Positions 41,238 to 48,875 of a stretch of 48,875 nucleotides of DNA are shown in pieces. How positions within the stretch are numbered: the stretch's first letter is position 1; each line of letters starts with the position of its first letter. A program made the position numbers and the translations under genes. The notes below the pieces were generated by a model. It had not been told where the DNA came from. It saw only the letters and a program-made list of their open reading frames with translations, and searched no databases. Origin of the DNA: an uncultured Ectothiorhodospiraceae bacterium (GTDB lineage Bacteria > Pseudomonadota > Gammaproteobacteria > S012-40); contig CALZJE010000016.1 in NCBI GenBank assembly GCA_945787715.1, positions 1 to 48,875 on the forward strand, read 5' to 3'.

Positions 41238-42748
41238 AGTGTTTTAAATGGCTTATAATGATTCTAGTACTGATGACAATTATGACTTACACAATCGCTT
41301 TATCTGCACAGCCAGTAGATTATTTAAAAAAGGGCGTAGTAAAAGTAAGAGATACCAAAAGAGATATTACTGGGACAGGATTTATTGTTAAGCTCACTGA
41401 AGATTCAGCATATATCGTTACATCCACTCATGTTGTATGGGATGGATTTACGGTCAGCCCGGTAGAAATAGAGTTCTCATCAAAACGTGGCAAGTTGGTT
41501 GACGCGACACTTTATCGTTTTGAAGAAAACAAGGATGGATTAGCTGTTTTTGTCGTGGATAAAAATGATGTGCCCAAAGATATTAACCCGCTTATATTAA
41601 GCACTATGATGGATCAGCTTAAAGAAGGTGAAGAGCTGACGCTCATTGGCTTTCCACGAGGTGCACCCCCATGGGCAATTGTCGAGGGTAAGTACGTGGG
41701 CAGGGAAGGGAAATTTTTGACATTTACCGGGCCTGTGGAAAGTGGCAATTCAGGTGGCCCCTTGCTTAAGCATGGTCTGATTTATGGCATGATCACTGAA
41801 ACCGCTGAGACATTTAGTCATGCACTATCCGCGGTGATCGTACGCGATATTCTGGAGGGATGGGAAATTGATGTTGAAGATGTCGTTGCTTTGAATAACT
41901 TGGCAGAGCAAGCATATCGTGAAGATAGAGTTACTGAAGCGCTTAGACTATGGAAAAATATCTTATCTAAAATACCTGGGAATGCGCAAGCAAATAATGG
42001 CTTGGCACTGATTGCACAGCGATATATCGATAAAGCTAACAAATACCTACAAATTCAAGAATGCAGAAATGCAGAAAAAAATTTGCGACTCGCTACAGAG
42101 GCCAAACCAGATTATCCCGAAATTGTAGCTCTGCTTAATCGTTTCGAATTAACGTGTAAACAGACTAGGAATTATTCCGTGGAATTGGGTGTCCATTATA
42201 TAATGGTAGAGGATAAAGAACCGAATGATCTGCAAGAAAGCTCTGATGGGAATTTCTTGCCTAGTCTTTTATTCAGTATGGACACTCGTAAATGGTATTT
42301 AGAGGCTGGTATAATACGCGGCACAATTAGTTTTGCCGAGTTTGGAGGCGAGAACAATGATGATGAATGGTACGATAGAACACAAATAGATTTATTGGCA
42401 GGATATTATGTTCGATCGAACATTGCGATATTTCTGGGTTATGAATATCTATCTTTGGATGGATCGTTGAAATCCGACAGTAACTCGGGTCCGTTAATGG
42501 GGGTATTAGGCTACCACACAATCAGTAAAACTGGATTGAAATTTCATTGGAAATTATCGACCATGGGGCCCTTTGATACATCAGAAGACGGTACTATTGG
42601 TCTTCATGCTTCTGCAAGCGTAAAAGGTTTATTGCGAGCAATGCCTATTGGTTATTCAGTTGGAGCATTTTATCAAAAATATGATTCCACCAGAGGTGAT
42701 GTTGATGTCTTAGTGGGATTAGCATTTGGACTTTATTATTCCTATTAA
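41234..42748 (+). CDS. Trypsin-like serine protease with TPR and outer-membrane barrel-like C-terminus
   Basis: A 504-residue exported chimera. A signal peptide (about 1-25) precedes a trypsin-fold domain (about 30-210) with the triad H66 (STHVVW), D101 (KDGLAVFVV) and S173 in SGNSGGPLL. Residues about 215-305 contain TPR-like helices (LAEQAYREDRVTEALRLWKN; NAEKNLRLATEAKPDYPEIV). From about 310 to the end, alternating strands (ELGVHYIMVED, WYLEAGIIRGTISF, IDLLAGYYVRSNIAIFLGYEY, VDVLVGLAFGLYYSY) resemble an eight-strand outer-membrane barrel ending in an aromatic residue. A protease tethered to the outer membrane would be exposed in the periplasm. It is the third gene of the cassette. Confidence 0.75.
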   Translation: MKCFKWLIMILVLMTIMTYTIALSAQPVDYLKKGVVKVRDTKRDITGTGFIVKLTEDSAYIVTSTHVVWDGFTVSPVEIEFSSKRGKLVDATLYRFEENKDGLAVFVVDKNDVPKDINPLILSTMMDQLKEGEELTLIGFPRGAPPWAIVEGKYVGREGKFLTFTGPVESGNSGGPLLKHGLIYGMITETAETFSHALSAVIVRDILEGWEIDVEDVVALNNLAEQAYREDRVTEALRLWKNILSKIPGNAQANNGLALIAQRYIDKANKYLQIQECRNAEKNLRLATEAKPDYPEIVALLNRFELTCKQTRNYSVELGVHYIMVEDKEPNDLQESSDGNFLPSLLFSMDTRKWYLEAGIIRGTISFAEFGGENNDDEWYDRTQIDLLAGYYVRSNIAIFLGYEYLSLDGSLKSDSNSGPLMGVLGYHTISKTGLKFHWKLSTMGPFDTSEDGTIGLHASASVKGLLRAMPIGYSVGAFYQKYDSTRGDVDVLVGLAFGLYYSY

Positions 42749-42810
42749 AAAAATCTCAAACTTGTTCGTTGCGCTGAAGAGTGGATTTTAAGGGCCTCGA
42801 TTTCAAGTAG

Positions 42811-42915
42811 AACAGCAATCTCATTAAAAATCACAGCGATGTCGGTATTGTGGATGGGCATGGTTTAATCTATATCTATGTACGGCACGATAATCAAGTG
42901 AATCAGTCACTATAA
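42811..42915 (+). other. Possible C-terminal gene remnant
   Basis: Between the cassette and the DUF2845-like gene one frame is open for 35 codons and ends with SDVGIVDGHGLIYIYVRHDN then QVNQSL and a stop. It has no start codon at its head and reads like a protein tail. I do not recognise the family. A chance frame is quite possible. TATACT at 42920-42925 just after it may be a -10 box for the next gene. Confidence 0.2.
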
Positions 42916-42963
42916 GAGCTATACTTATCTTTAATAATAGCTTGAACTGGGAGCAAAGTATTT

Positions 42964-43557
42964 ATGTTTCATCGTCGATGGCTGTTTATGATGTTCACCT
43001 TTTGTGCTGGCTTGCTGATTACGCCGAGTAGCTACGCATTCCGTTGTGATGGCGACTTGGTGACCAAGGGGGATTCAAAAATCTCGGTGCTCAAAAAATG
43101 TGGCAAACCTACCTGGGTTGATCGTTGGGTTGAGGAAATTATTGACCTACCTGACACCGATTTCGAACACCGCATCACCCGTATTAATGAACGTTGGATC
43201 TACAACCTTGGTCCTCAACAATTCCTGCGTTTTATCACGTTTAAGGACAGTGAAGTCATTAGTATCGAAACTGGTGGTCGTGGTTTTACGGTGGTACCTG
43301 GTATGCATCGCTGCGATTTCGAGACTTTCACACTAGGAACAACCTCGGTCGAGATAGCCGCCGAATGCGGCGAGCCTGACTGGAAGGAGCAGCGCTACGA
43401 AACTATGACACAGAAAATCGCCGGTGGCCGCCAGCAGATATCCGTCACCATTGATGAATGGACTTTCAATTTTGGCCCAACCAGCTTTATGCGTATTCTG
43501 ACTTTTCGTAATGGCAATTTGATTAATATTAGAACCGGAGAGAAGGGTTTTCGTTAA
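42964..43557 (+). CDS. Exported protein with two DUF2845-like repeats
   Basis: A 197-residue periplasmic protein. The signal peptide ends at about residue 25 (PSSYAF). The body has two similar halves of about 75 residues: FRCDGDLVTKGDSKISVLKK then CGKPTW, and HRCDFETFTLGTTSVEIAAE then CGEPDW. Each ends with ERWIYNLGPQQFLRFITF or EWTFNFGPTSFMRILTF. This is the DUF2845 pattern, with two Cys per unit that could pair and be oxidised in the periplasm. Function is unknown. GC is higher than in the cassette before it. It is 38 nt ahead of the THUMP gene and may share its transcript. Confidence 0.75.
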   Translation: MFHRRWLFMMFTFCAGLLITPSSYAFRCDGDLVTKGDSKISVLKKCGKPTWVDRWVEEIIDLPDTDFEHRITRINERWIYNLGPQQFLRFITFKDSEVISIETGGRGFTVVPGMHRCDFETFTLGTTSVEIAAECGEPDWKEQRYETMTQKIAGGRQQISVTIDEWTFNFGPTSFMRILTFRNGNLINIRTGEKGFR

Positions 43558-43595
43558 ACCTAGAAAAAACTTGTCGCATATTTGAGGAATTTACA

Positions 43596-44141
43596 ATGAA
43601 AGAATGGAACGTCGTTGTGACAGTACATGAACACGCACATTGTTACGCACAGGCCTGCCGCTTTCTCAAGACCTTTGGCGAGCTCGCCAGGACAGATTTT
43701 TTTAATGTACTAACGCTAAAGGTAGCAGATGCCGAACAGTTCCTGCAACAACTGCATCAACAGTTCGATGAGGAACCTCAGTTGTTTGAATGTATTGCTC
43801 GGATATTGCCCGTTAGCCACACGTTTATCTATAAAACACCTGAAGAATTTGAAGTAAAGGCTGAGGCACTAATTTCGCCATGGGAAGTTAAGCTTGCTGG
43901 TACACGTTTTCACGTCCGTATGCACCGCCGTGGTTTTAAGGGTCGCCTGACCAGCCAGCAAGAAGAAAAAAATATCGCTGACATTCTGATGTGTTTGTTA
44001 GCGGAGCGTGGCGAGACGGCTAGCGTTGATTTCGATGATCCCGATTTTGTTGTCGTCGTTGAGACTATTGGTCAGCAGGCTGGTGTGTCTATATGGTCGC
44101 GCGAAGAGTTACTGCGTTACCCCTTGGTCAAGTTAGACTGA
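43596..44141 (+). CDS. THUMP-domain RNA-binding protein
   Basis: A 181-residue cytoplasmic protein that lacks any catalytic domain. From about residue 60 it matches the THUMP domain: FHVRMHRRGFKGRLTSQQEE, IADILMCLLAERGETASVDF, DDPDFVVVVETIGQQAGVSI. THUMP domains bind the 3' end of tRNA, as in ThiI and TRM11-type enzymes. A stand-alone THUMP protein acts as an adaptor, as TAN1 does for an acetyltransferase. It is followed 20 nt later by rtcA, so it may guide the Rtc enzymes to tRNA-like substrates; that is inference. A truncated paralogue lies at 36779. Confidence 0.83.
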   Translation: MKEWNVVVTVHEHAHCYAQACRFLKTFGELARTDFFNVLTLKVADAEQFLQQLHQQFDEEPQLFECIARILPVSHTFIYKTPEEFEVKAEALISPWEVKLAGTRFHVRMHRRGFKGRLTSQQEEKNIADILMCLLAERGETASVDFDDPDFVVVVETIGQQAGVSIWSREELLRYPLVKLD

Positions 44142-44161
44142 GCTTACATAAGACACCGGAT

Positions 44162-45187
44162 ATGAAGCCACAAGATATGTTAATTATCGACGGCTCCATG
44201 GGTGAGGGCGGCGGTCAGATCCTGCGTTCAGCACTGGCTCTTTCATTGTGCCTGGGGCAGTCATTCCGTATTTTTAATATTCGTGCAGCCAGAAAAAAAC
44301 CAGGGCTGAGGGCGCAACATCTGGTCGCAGTCAATGCCGCCGCCGCTATTGGTGAAGCTGATGTACACGGTGCAATACAAGGCTCACAGCAATTGGAATT
44401 TGTTCCTCACGGCATCAAACCAGGAGAGTATTGTTTTGATATTGGTACTGCTGGTAGCACTACTCTGGTTCTACAGACGATATTACTAGCGCTGCTGACA
44501 GCTGATGCACCTTCACATATCACCTTGCAAGGTGGTACTCATAATCCTCTCGCACCTCCCTTTGATTTTTTTGAACAAGCCTTCGTGCCACTGATTAATT
44601 GTATGGGGCCAACGTTAAAAACGCGACTGAAACGCCCTGGTTTTTTTCCCGTCGGTGGTGGCCTTGTCGAAGTGACAATTGAACCTGTGTCCGCTTTATT
44701 GCCATTGTATTTGCTGGAGCGTGGCGTGTTACTATCCCAATGTGCCTGGGCGATGGTTTCCCATTTGCCGGAACATATCGCAGAGCGTGAGCTGAATGTG
44801 ATCGGTCAGCAACTTGGCCTGCCGACGAGTGCCCTGGAAGTACGGCAGGCCAATGCTAAGGGGCCAGGTAATGCTGTCACGATTTTGATTGAAAGCGAAC
44901 ACGTGACTGAAGTGTTTGTTGGCATTGGTGAACGCGGTATCAGAGCAGAGGCAGTGGCCGAAGGCGTGGTCACAGCAGTGCGTCGTTATCTTGCTGCCGG
45001 GGTGCCTGTCGGAGAATATCTAGCGGATCAGTTACTATTACCGCTGGCTCTGGCCGGTGGCGACGGTTTTATCACCCTGCGCCCGACTCAGCACACCACA
45101 ACGAACATAGACGTATTGGAAAAATTCATGGGCAAACGGCTGGTTTGTGAAGAGTTGGGGCATGATCGCTGGAGGATCAGTTGCTGA
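44162..45187 (+). CDS. rtcA: RNA 3'-terminal phosphate cyclase
   Basis: RtcA adenylates an RNA 3'-phosphate and converts it into a 2',3'-cyclic phosphate. The 341-residue protein starts MKPQDMLIIDGSMGEGGGQI, with LRSALALSL next, and has IRAARKKPGLRAQHLVAVNA, FDIGTAGSTTLVLQTILLAL, LQGGTHNPLAPPFDFFEQAF, LKRPGFFPVGGG, and the nucleophile His in RPTQHTTTNID (H311; E. coli H309). The ATG at 44162 is chosen because the family starts here; an in-frame start at 44093 would overlap the THUMP gene. High GC. It precedes archease and rtcB by 420 nt. Confidence 0.95.
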   Translation: MKPQDMLIIDGSMGEGGGQILRSALALSLCLGQSFRIFNIRAARKKPGLRAQHLVAVNAAAAIGEADVHGAIQGSQQLEFVPHGIKPGEYCFDIGTAGSTTLVLQTILLALLTADAPSHITLQGGTHNPLAPPFDFFEQAFVPLINCMGPTLKTRLKRPGFFPVGGGLVEVTIEPVSALLPLYLLERGVLLSQCAWAMVSHLPEHIAERELNVIGQQLGLPTSALEVRQANAKGPGNAVTILIESEHVTEVFVGIGERGIRAEAVAEGVVTAVRRYLAAGVPVGEYLADQLLLPLALAGGDGFITLRPTQHTTTNIDVLEKFMGKRLVCEELGHDRWRISC

Positions 45188-45607
45188 AGTGCCGTAGCCT
45201 AGTGTTAATGTAAATAGTATAGGGAATCCTTTTTATCAATATTTTCGGATTGCCACAGGCTGTAATACAAGTAAACTTGTAGTAGCCTCGATAACGTACT
45301 ATATTTTTTTTGGAACCGATTTACCTTTTTACGAACGACATCATGGAAAAATCGGTCTACCTGAGTTAGGGTATATTTCTACAAGTTGTGATGGCATCAG
45401 TGTGAGGTGCTGGTCTTGCGATGGAATACCAAGTCACTTAAGCCACAGTATATTCCTATCGCACGCCGAGATAGGTTGTACGTATTTCTACGAGTTCCTT
45501 TTCCCGAATAATTGTGAATTAATAACTTATAGATTGGTCGGAATATTTATAATATGGAATTCTAATACACAGATATATTGCTTAGATCATGCCAAGGGAA
45601 TACCTGA
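45188..45607 (+). promoter_or_regulatory. Regulatory gap before archease-rtcB with two inverted repeats
   Basis: This 420-base AT-rich gap holds TACAAGT-AA-ACTTGTA (45266-45281), flanked by GGCT/AGCC, and ACCGATTT/AAATCGGT (45315-45322 with 45349-45356, 26-nt loop). A TATAAT is at 45548-45553, without a good -35 box. No sigma54 -24/-12 pair and no RtcR-like regulator gene were found, unlike in E. coli rtcBA. The first repeat has the look of a dimeric operator. A frame at 45402-45611 is not accepted as a gene. Confidence 0.4.
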
Positions 45608-46024
45608 ATGACTCATTGGGAACATTATCCACATGACGCTGATATGGGTGTTAGAGGATATGGTGAAACAAAAGCGCAAGCATTTGAACAGGCATTGCTC
45701 GCACTGTCAGCGATCATTATTAATCCTGATAAGTTGCACGCAGAAAAAAAGATTAGCATACATTGCTCAGCAGAAGATGATGAACTGCTGTTCGCTGATT
45801 GGCTGAACAGTATTATCTATCACATGGCAACAGATGACTTATTTTTCTGCCGCGCTAAAGTCAACATAGATAACGGACAATTAAATGCTGAGTTATGGGG
45901 TGAGCCCATTGATGTTAAACGTCATCAACCGACAGTTGAAGTGAAAGGAGCAACTTATACAACCTTGAAAGTTGTTGAGTATAAACCGGGAGAATGGCTG
46001 GCACAAACTGTTGTGGATGTTTAA
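45608..46024 (+). CDS. Archease, RtcB cofactor
   Basis: A 138-residue protein of the archease family, which stimulates guanylylation and turnover of the RNA ligase RtcB. HYPHDADMGVRGYGETKAQA is the N-terminal signature with metal-binding Asp; LFADWLNSIIYHM, ELWGEPID and the end TLKVVEYKPGEWLAQTVVDV (with the terminal Asp) complete it. It starts with ATG 45608 and is separated from rtcB by 201 nt containing a hairpin. Archease and rtcB next to each other are common in bacteria and archaea with archease-dependent RtcB. Confidence 0.92.
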   Translation: MTHWEHYPHDADMGVRGYGETKAQAFEQALLALSAIIINPDKLHAEKKISIHCSAEDDELLFADWLNSIIYHMATDDLFFCRAKVNIDNGQLNAELWGEPIDVKRHQPTVEVKGATYTTLKVVEYKPGEWLAQTVVDV

Positions 46025-46105
46025 TTGTCTTAGCCCGGATATTTCATGAATTTACGAGTTTATTGCGTAGCAATTAGATTTTACAAATGATTTTATGATT
46101 GAGGG

Positions 46106-46123
46106 CCGGACTGGTGCGTCCGG
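46106..46123 (+). promoter_or_regulatory. GC-rich hairpin between archease and rtcB
   Basis: CCGGAC pairs with GTCCGG around a 6-nt TGGTGC loop; a G-T and neighbouring pairs can extend it. It stands out in otherwise AT-rich spacer, 102 bases before rtcB. There is no immediate T-tract, so an attenuator, processing site or repeat remnant are all possible. Confidence 0.35.
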
Positions 46124-46225
46124 TCGATTGAAGAAAATTATTTTTAGAATTTAAAGTGCAAGAGAGAAAGCGTAAGATTTGTGAATTATTCGGGTTAGTC
46201 TTTAACTCACAGGAATTTAACATAA

Positions 46226-47656
46226 ATGGACATTAATTTATTAACGCAGGATTCGGAAACCAGTTGGCGCATTAAAGCTACCGGAAAAATGCGTGTGCCT
46301 GCTATTATCTATGCCGATCGTGGTCTGATCGAAGAAATGGATGACAAGGTGCGCGAACAGATCACCAATGTGGCCACTTTACCGGGTATTGTTAAAGCCG
46401 CCTATGCTATGCCGGATGCGCATTGGGGTTATGGTTTCCCCATCGGTGGTGTTGCGGCATTTGATGCAGAAGAGGGCGGTGTGGTTTCTGCTGGCGGTGT
46501 GGGTTTTGATATTTCCTGTGGTGTACGTGCATTAAAAACCGGATTGAAAAAATCCGATGTGGAAGCTGTAAAAAAACAGCTGGCTGATATTTTATTTCTT
46601 GAAATTCCAGCCGGTGTGGGTAGCACAGGTACGATTAATTTAACAACCCAGCAAATGGATAGAATGTTACTAGGTGGTGCTCAGTGGGCAGTGAAACAAG
46701 GGTTTGGTGAAACACAGGATTTGCAACGCATCGAAGAACAAGGTTGTATGTCGGGTGCTGCTCCATCAGAGGTTTCGGAGCGTGCCAAGAAACGGCAAAA
46801 GCGTGAAATGGGTACGCTGGGTTCCGGTAATCATTATCTGGAAGTGCAATATGTGGCTGAAGTTTACAATGAGAAAATAGCCAGCGCTTATGGCTTGAGA
46901 GAAGGAGATGTCATTGTTAGCATTCATTGTGGTTCACGCGGGCTTGGTCATCAAATCGGTACTGAATTTTTAAAATCCATGGTCATGGCGGCAGCCCAAT
47001 ATGACATACAATTACCTGATCGTGAACTGGCCTGTGCGCCGATCAAATCCTCATTGGGGCAATCCTATCTCGGCGCCATGCGTGCTGCTATCAATTGCGC
47101 ACTGGCAAACCGGCAAATACTGACACATCTGACAAGAAAATCATTTTCCCGTGTATTACCGGAAGCCTATTTATCATTGTTATATGATGTATCGCATAAT
47201 ACCTGTAAAGTCGAAGAGCATATTGTCGATGGGGAAAAAAGGCATTTATATGTTCACCGTAAAGGTGCGACCCGCGCATTTTCCAGTGGTAATACCGCTA
47301 TACCTGAAGATCTACGAGCATATGGTCAACCGGTTTTAATCGGTGGTTCTATGGGAACCTGTTCTTATGTGCTGGCAGGTGCGAATGAAAACGAAACACG
47401 AGCTTATTCATCCGCTTGTCATGGTGCCGGTCGCGCCATGAGTCGGCATCAGGCAAAACGTCAATGGCGTGGTAAAAACCTGATTGAAGAGTTGGCCGGC
47501 AGAGGTATCGAAATTCGCAGCCCAAGTTTGCGGGGTGTTGCAGAAGAAGCGCCAGGTGCTTATAAAAATGTCAGTGCGGTAGTTAATGCTGGTGAAGTTG
47601 CCGGACTCGCAAATAAAGTCGCAAAGCTAGTGCCGATGATTTGTGTCAAGGGTTAA
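46226..47656 (+). CDS. rtcB: RNA-splicing ligase RtcB (archease-dependent type)
   Basis: RtcB joins 3'-phosphate or 2',3'-cyclic phosphate RNA ends to 5'-OH ends using GTP and Mn. At 476 residues it fits the archaeal/eukaryotic-like length, not the 408-residue E. coli form. Motifs are AMPDAHWGYGFPIGGVAAFD, GGVGFDISCGVRAL (metal Cys), LGSGNHYLEVQYV, SIHCGSRGLGHQIG, LYDVSHNTCKVEEH and SACHGAGRAMSR, where H399 should take GMP. AGGA lies upstream of the ATG. It ends the RNA-repair run with archease and rtcA. A tRNA ligase or repair role is established for the family. Confidence 0.96.
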   Translation: MDINLLTQDSETSWRIKATGKMRVPAIIYADRGLIEEMDDKVREQITNVATLPGIVKAAYAMPDAHWGYGFPIGGVAAFDAEEGGVVSAGGVGFDISCGVRALKTGLKKSDVEAVKKQLADILFLEIPAGVGSTGTINLTTQQMDRMLLGGAQWAVKQGFGETQDLQRIEEQGCMSGAAPSEVSERAKKRQKREMGTLGSGNHYLEVQYVAEVYNEKIASAYGLREGDVIVSIHCGSRGLGHQIGTEFLKSMVMAAAQYDIQLPDRELACAPIKSSLGQSYLGAMRAAINCALANRQILTHLTRKSFSRVLPEAYLSLLYDVSHNTCKVEEHIVDGEKRHLYVHRKGATRAFSSGNTAIPEDLRAYGQPVLIGGSMGTCSYVLAGANENETRAYSSACHGAGRAMSRHQAKRQWRGKNLIEELAGRGIEIRSPSLRGVAEEAPGAYKNVSAVVNAGEVAGLANKVAKLVPMICVKG

Positions 47657-47773
47657 CCATCTGGAAAAATATTCCCGGTGGTATTTTGCCGAAAAATATC
47701 GAGTTAGGGAGGAATGCACTAAACAAGACCTGACACAGGTGGTTTTGCTCATCGATGGCAATTTTAACCGGCA

Positions 47774-48127
47774 TTAAAACAACCCCAATTCATATTTTGC
47801 CACTTCAGACATGCGATCCTGATTCCAGGGTGGATCCCATACAAGATCAACGATAACATCCTCAACTCCCGCCACCATACGTACGTGGTCAGCCACAATT
47901 TCAGGAAAACTTTGAGCTACTGGACAACCCGGTGCGGTCAAGGTCATTCGAATAGTGACACGGCTATTTTGGTCAATATCAATACCATAAATCAAGCCCA
48001 AATCGTATATATTCACCGGGATTTCTGGATCATAGACTTGTTTTAGCGCATTGATTATTTCAGTGACTAGTTCATTTTGCTGTAGAGCTTCATCTGAATT
48101 TTTGTTACTAAATATTTTATCTAACAC
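47774..48127 (-). CDS. sufT: SUF system Fe-S assembly protein SufT (MIP18/DUF59 family)
   Basis: A 117-residue cytoplasmic protein. INALKQVYDPEIPVNIYDLG, VTIRMTLTAPGCPVAQSFPE and VDLVWDPPWNQDRMS are the MIP18-family signature seen in SufT, an auxiliary factor in iron-sulphur cluster maturation. It starts at GTG 48127 with AAGGAG upstream. It is 10 nt after sufU and forms the end of the sufS-sufU-sufT run. It converges on rtcB with a 117-nt gap. Confidence 0.92.
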   Translation of the reverse strand: MLDKIFSNKNSDEALQQNELVTEIINALKQVYDPEIPVNIYDLGLIYGIDIDQNSRVTIRMTLTAPGCPVAQSFPEIVADHVRMVAGVEDVIVDLVWDPPWNQDRMSEVAKYELGLF

Positions 48128-48137
48128 AGGTAGCTCC

Positions 48138-48593
48138 TTACTCAGTTGTAACGATAATATCAGTCTGTTGCAGGGCGGCCTTTAAGGTATGCCAGGCCAG
48201 TGTGGCACATTTTACTCGCATGGGAAAAGCGCGCACCCCCTGCAAGATTTTGAGTTTGCCTACGTTTAGATCATTAGTTGAAGATTGCTCTGTCGTTAAC
48301 AGTTTGTGTATTTGTTCAAACAATTTCCCTGCCTCTTCAACAGATTTTCCTTTAAGCGCTTCGGTCATTAACGATGCAGACGCAGTAGATATGGCGCAGC
48401 CATGACCGTCAAAACCAATGTCCTCAATCACGCCATGCTTAACGGCCAAGTAGAGAGCCAACTCATCCCCACATATCGGGTTATAACCGTGAGCTTCACG
48501 ATTGGTATCAGTAGGTTTATGTTTATAATTATGAGGATTACGATTGTGATCAAGAATTGTCTCTTCATAAAGGTCGCGAAGCATATCGTTCAT
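48138..48593 (-). CDS. sufU: SufU-type Fe-S cluster scaffold / sulfur-transfer protein
   Basis: A 151-residue NifU N-terminal/SufU protein that accepts sulphur from SufS. The three conserved cysteines are visible: HGYNPICGDELALY (C41), FDGHGCAISTASASL (C66) and RVKCATLAWHTL (C129). The segment around 85-115 matches the extra loop of SufU-like proteins. Its ATG overlaps the sufS stop as ATGA, so both are translated together. Confidence 0.93.
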   Translation of the reverse strand: MNDMLRDLYEETILDHNRNPHNYKHKPTDTNREAHGYNPICGDELALYLAVKHGVIEDIGFDGHGCAISTASASLMTEALKGKSVEEAGKLFEQIHKLLTTEQSSTNDLNVGKLKILQGVRAFPMRVKCATLAWHTLKAALQQTDIIVTTE

Positions 48594-48875
48594 GTCAATA
48601 AATCCTTCGCTTTCTCTATGCCTCTCACCAGTCGATCAATCTCCTCAGTGGTGTTGTACAAGGCGAACGAAGCTCGAGTTGTCGCCATAACTCCCATGGA
48701 TTTGATGAGGGGCATGGCACAATGATGGCCAGCACGTACTGCTATGCCTTGTTGATCTAACACCGTGGCAATATCATGCGGGTGAATATCCTCCATAACA
48801 AATGAAATGATACTGGCCTTAGCATTCGCTTGGCCAGTAATGTGCAATCCCTTGATTTCTCCTAGTGCTTCACTC
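48590..48875 (-). CDS. sufS: Cysteine desulfurase SufS, C-terminal part (cut by window edge)
   Basis: The frame is open from the window end to the stop at 48590 and encodes the last 95 residues of a PLP cysteine desulphurase. IAVRAGHHCAMPLIKSMGV contains the catalytic Cys loop of SufS/CsdA, followed by TTRASFALYNTTEEIDRLV. The start and the PLP lysine lie outside the window. It overlaps sufU by four bases. Confidence 0.93.
   Translation of the reverse strand, partial: SEALGEIKGLHITGQANAKASIISFVMEDIHPHDIATVLDQQGIAVRAGHHCAMPLIKSMGVMATTRASFALYNTTEEIDRLVRGIEKAKDLLT

Noticed and set aside
45402-45611. 69-codon frame before archease
   Set aside because: No ribosome-binding site, overlaps the archease start, and lies in the likely regulatory gap with repeats.

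Overview
The window looks like a chromosomal segment of a gammaproteobacterium. The evidence is the gene order ccsA-like ypjD / ffh-rpsP-rimM-trmD-rplS, together with XerD, DsbC, Ogt, ApaG, proteobacterial-type glucokinase, a FimV-like protein and a Wsp-type chemosensory operon. Most of the segment is AT-rich (two sampled 60-base rows at 26.5 kb and 41.5 kb are each about 37% GC). I cannot assign a genus from sequence alone.

Layout: 1-7 kb, minus strand: the N-terminal part of a FimV-like protein (cut by the window edge), a GAF/HD-GYP c-di-GMP phosphodiesterase, a sugar-phosphate operon tal-pgl-glk-apaG that ends in a clear terminator, and a BamE-like lipoprotein. 7.1-14.6 kb, plus strand: a secreted protein of unknown function, then a compact Wsp-like operon of four genes (receptor, CheW/WspD, CheA-REC/WspE, WspR diguanylate cyclase). 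The receptor carries a periplasmic CxxCH haem motif, and no CheR or CheB gene is present. 14.6-24.3 kb: CorB/HlyC-type transporter, YpjD, an MBL hydrolase, palindromic intergenic repeats, the SRP/ribosomal operon, ogt-xerD, dsbC and a 54-residue membrane peptide missing from simple gene calls. 24.3-33.1 kb: thioredoxin-TPR protein, an AddA-like helicase-nuclease with no AddB beside it, a 179-bp near-perfect palindrome in the addA/queA gap, queA, and a large secreted M4 metalloprotease with a C-terminal sorting tail.

33.2-47.7 kb is the accessory part and the most interesting. It holds a fusion of a Clp1/Grc3-like polynucleotide kinase domain to an RNase Z domain, a DUF6763-like protein, an SDR oxidoreductase, a relic of a THUMP gene, an extra FtsH protease, a three-gene envelope cassette ending in a trypsin-like/beta-barrel chimera, a DUF2845-like protein, an intact THUMP protein, RtcA, archease and RtcB. 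RNA end-processing, end-healing and ligation activities are therefore clustered in one region. Base composition is patchy (sampled rows 53-58% GC in the kinase/RNase Z and rtcA genes, 37% in the cassette, 42-48% in archease/rtcB), suggesting assembly by transfer. The window closes with the SUF genes sufS (partial)-sufU-sufT on the minus strand.

Two themes emerge. First, c-di-GMP is made (WspR) and degraded (HD-GYP) within 13 kb. Second, an RNA-repair island may link tRNA-like substrate recognition (THUMP), 3' processing (RNase Z), 5' phosphorylation (kinase), 3' cyclisation (RtcA) and sealing (RtcB plus archease). That the second set works as one pathway is inference from neighbourhood.
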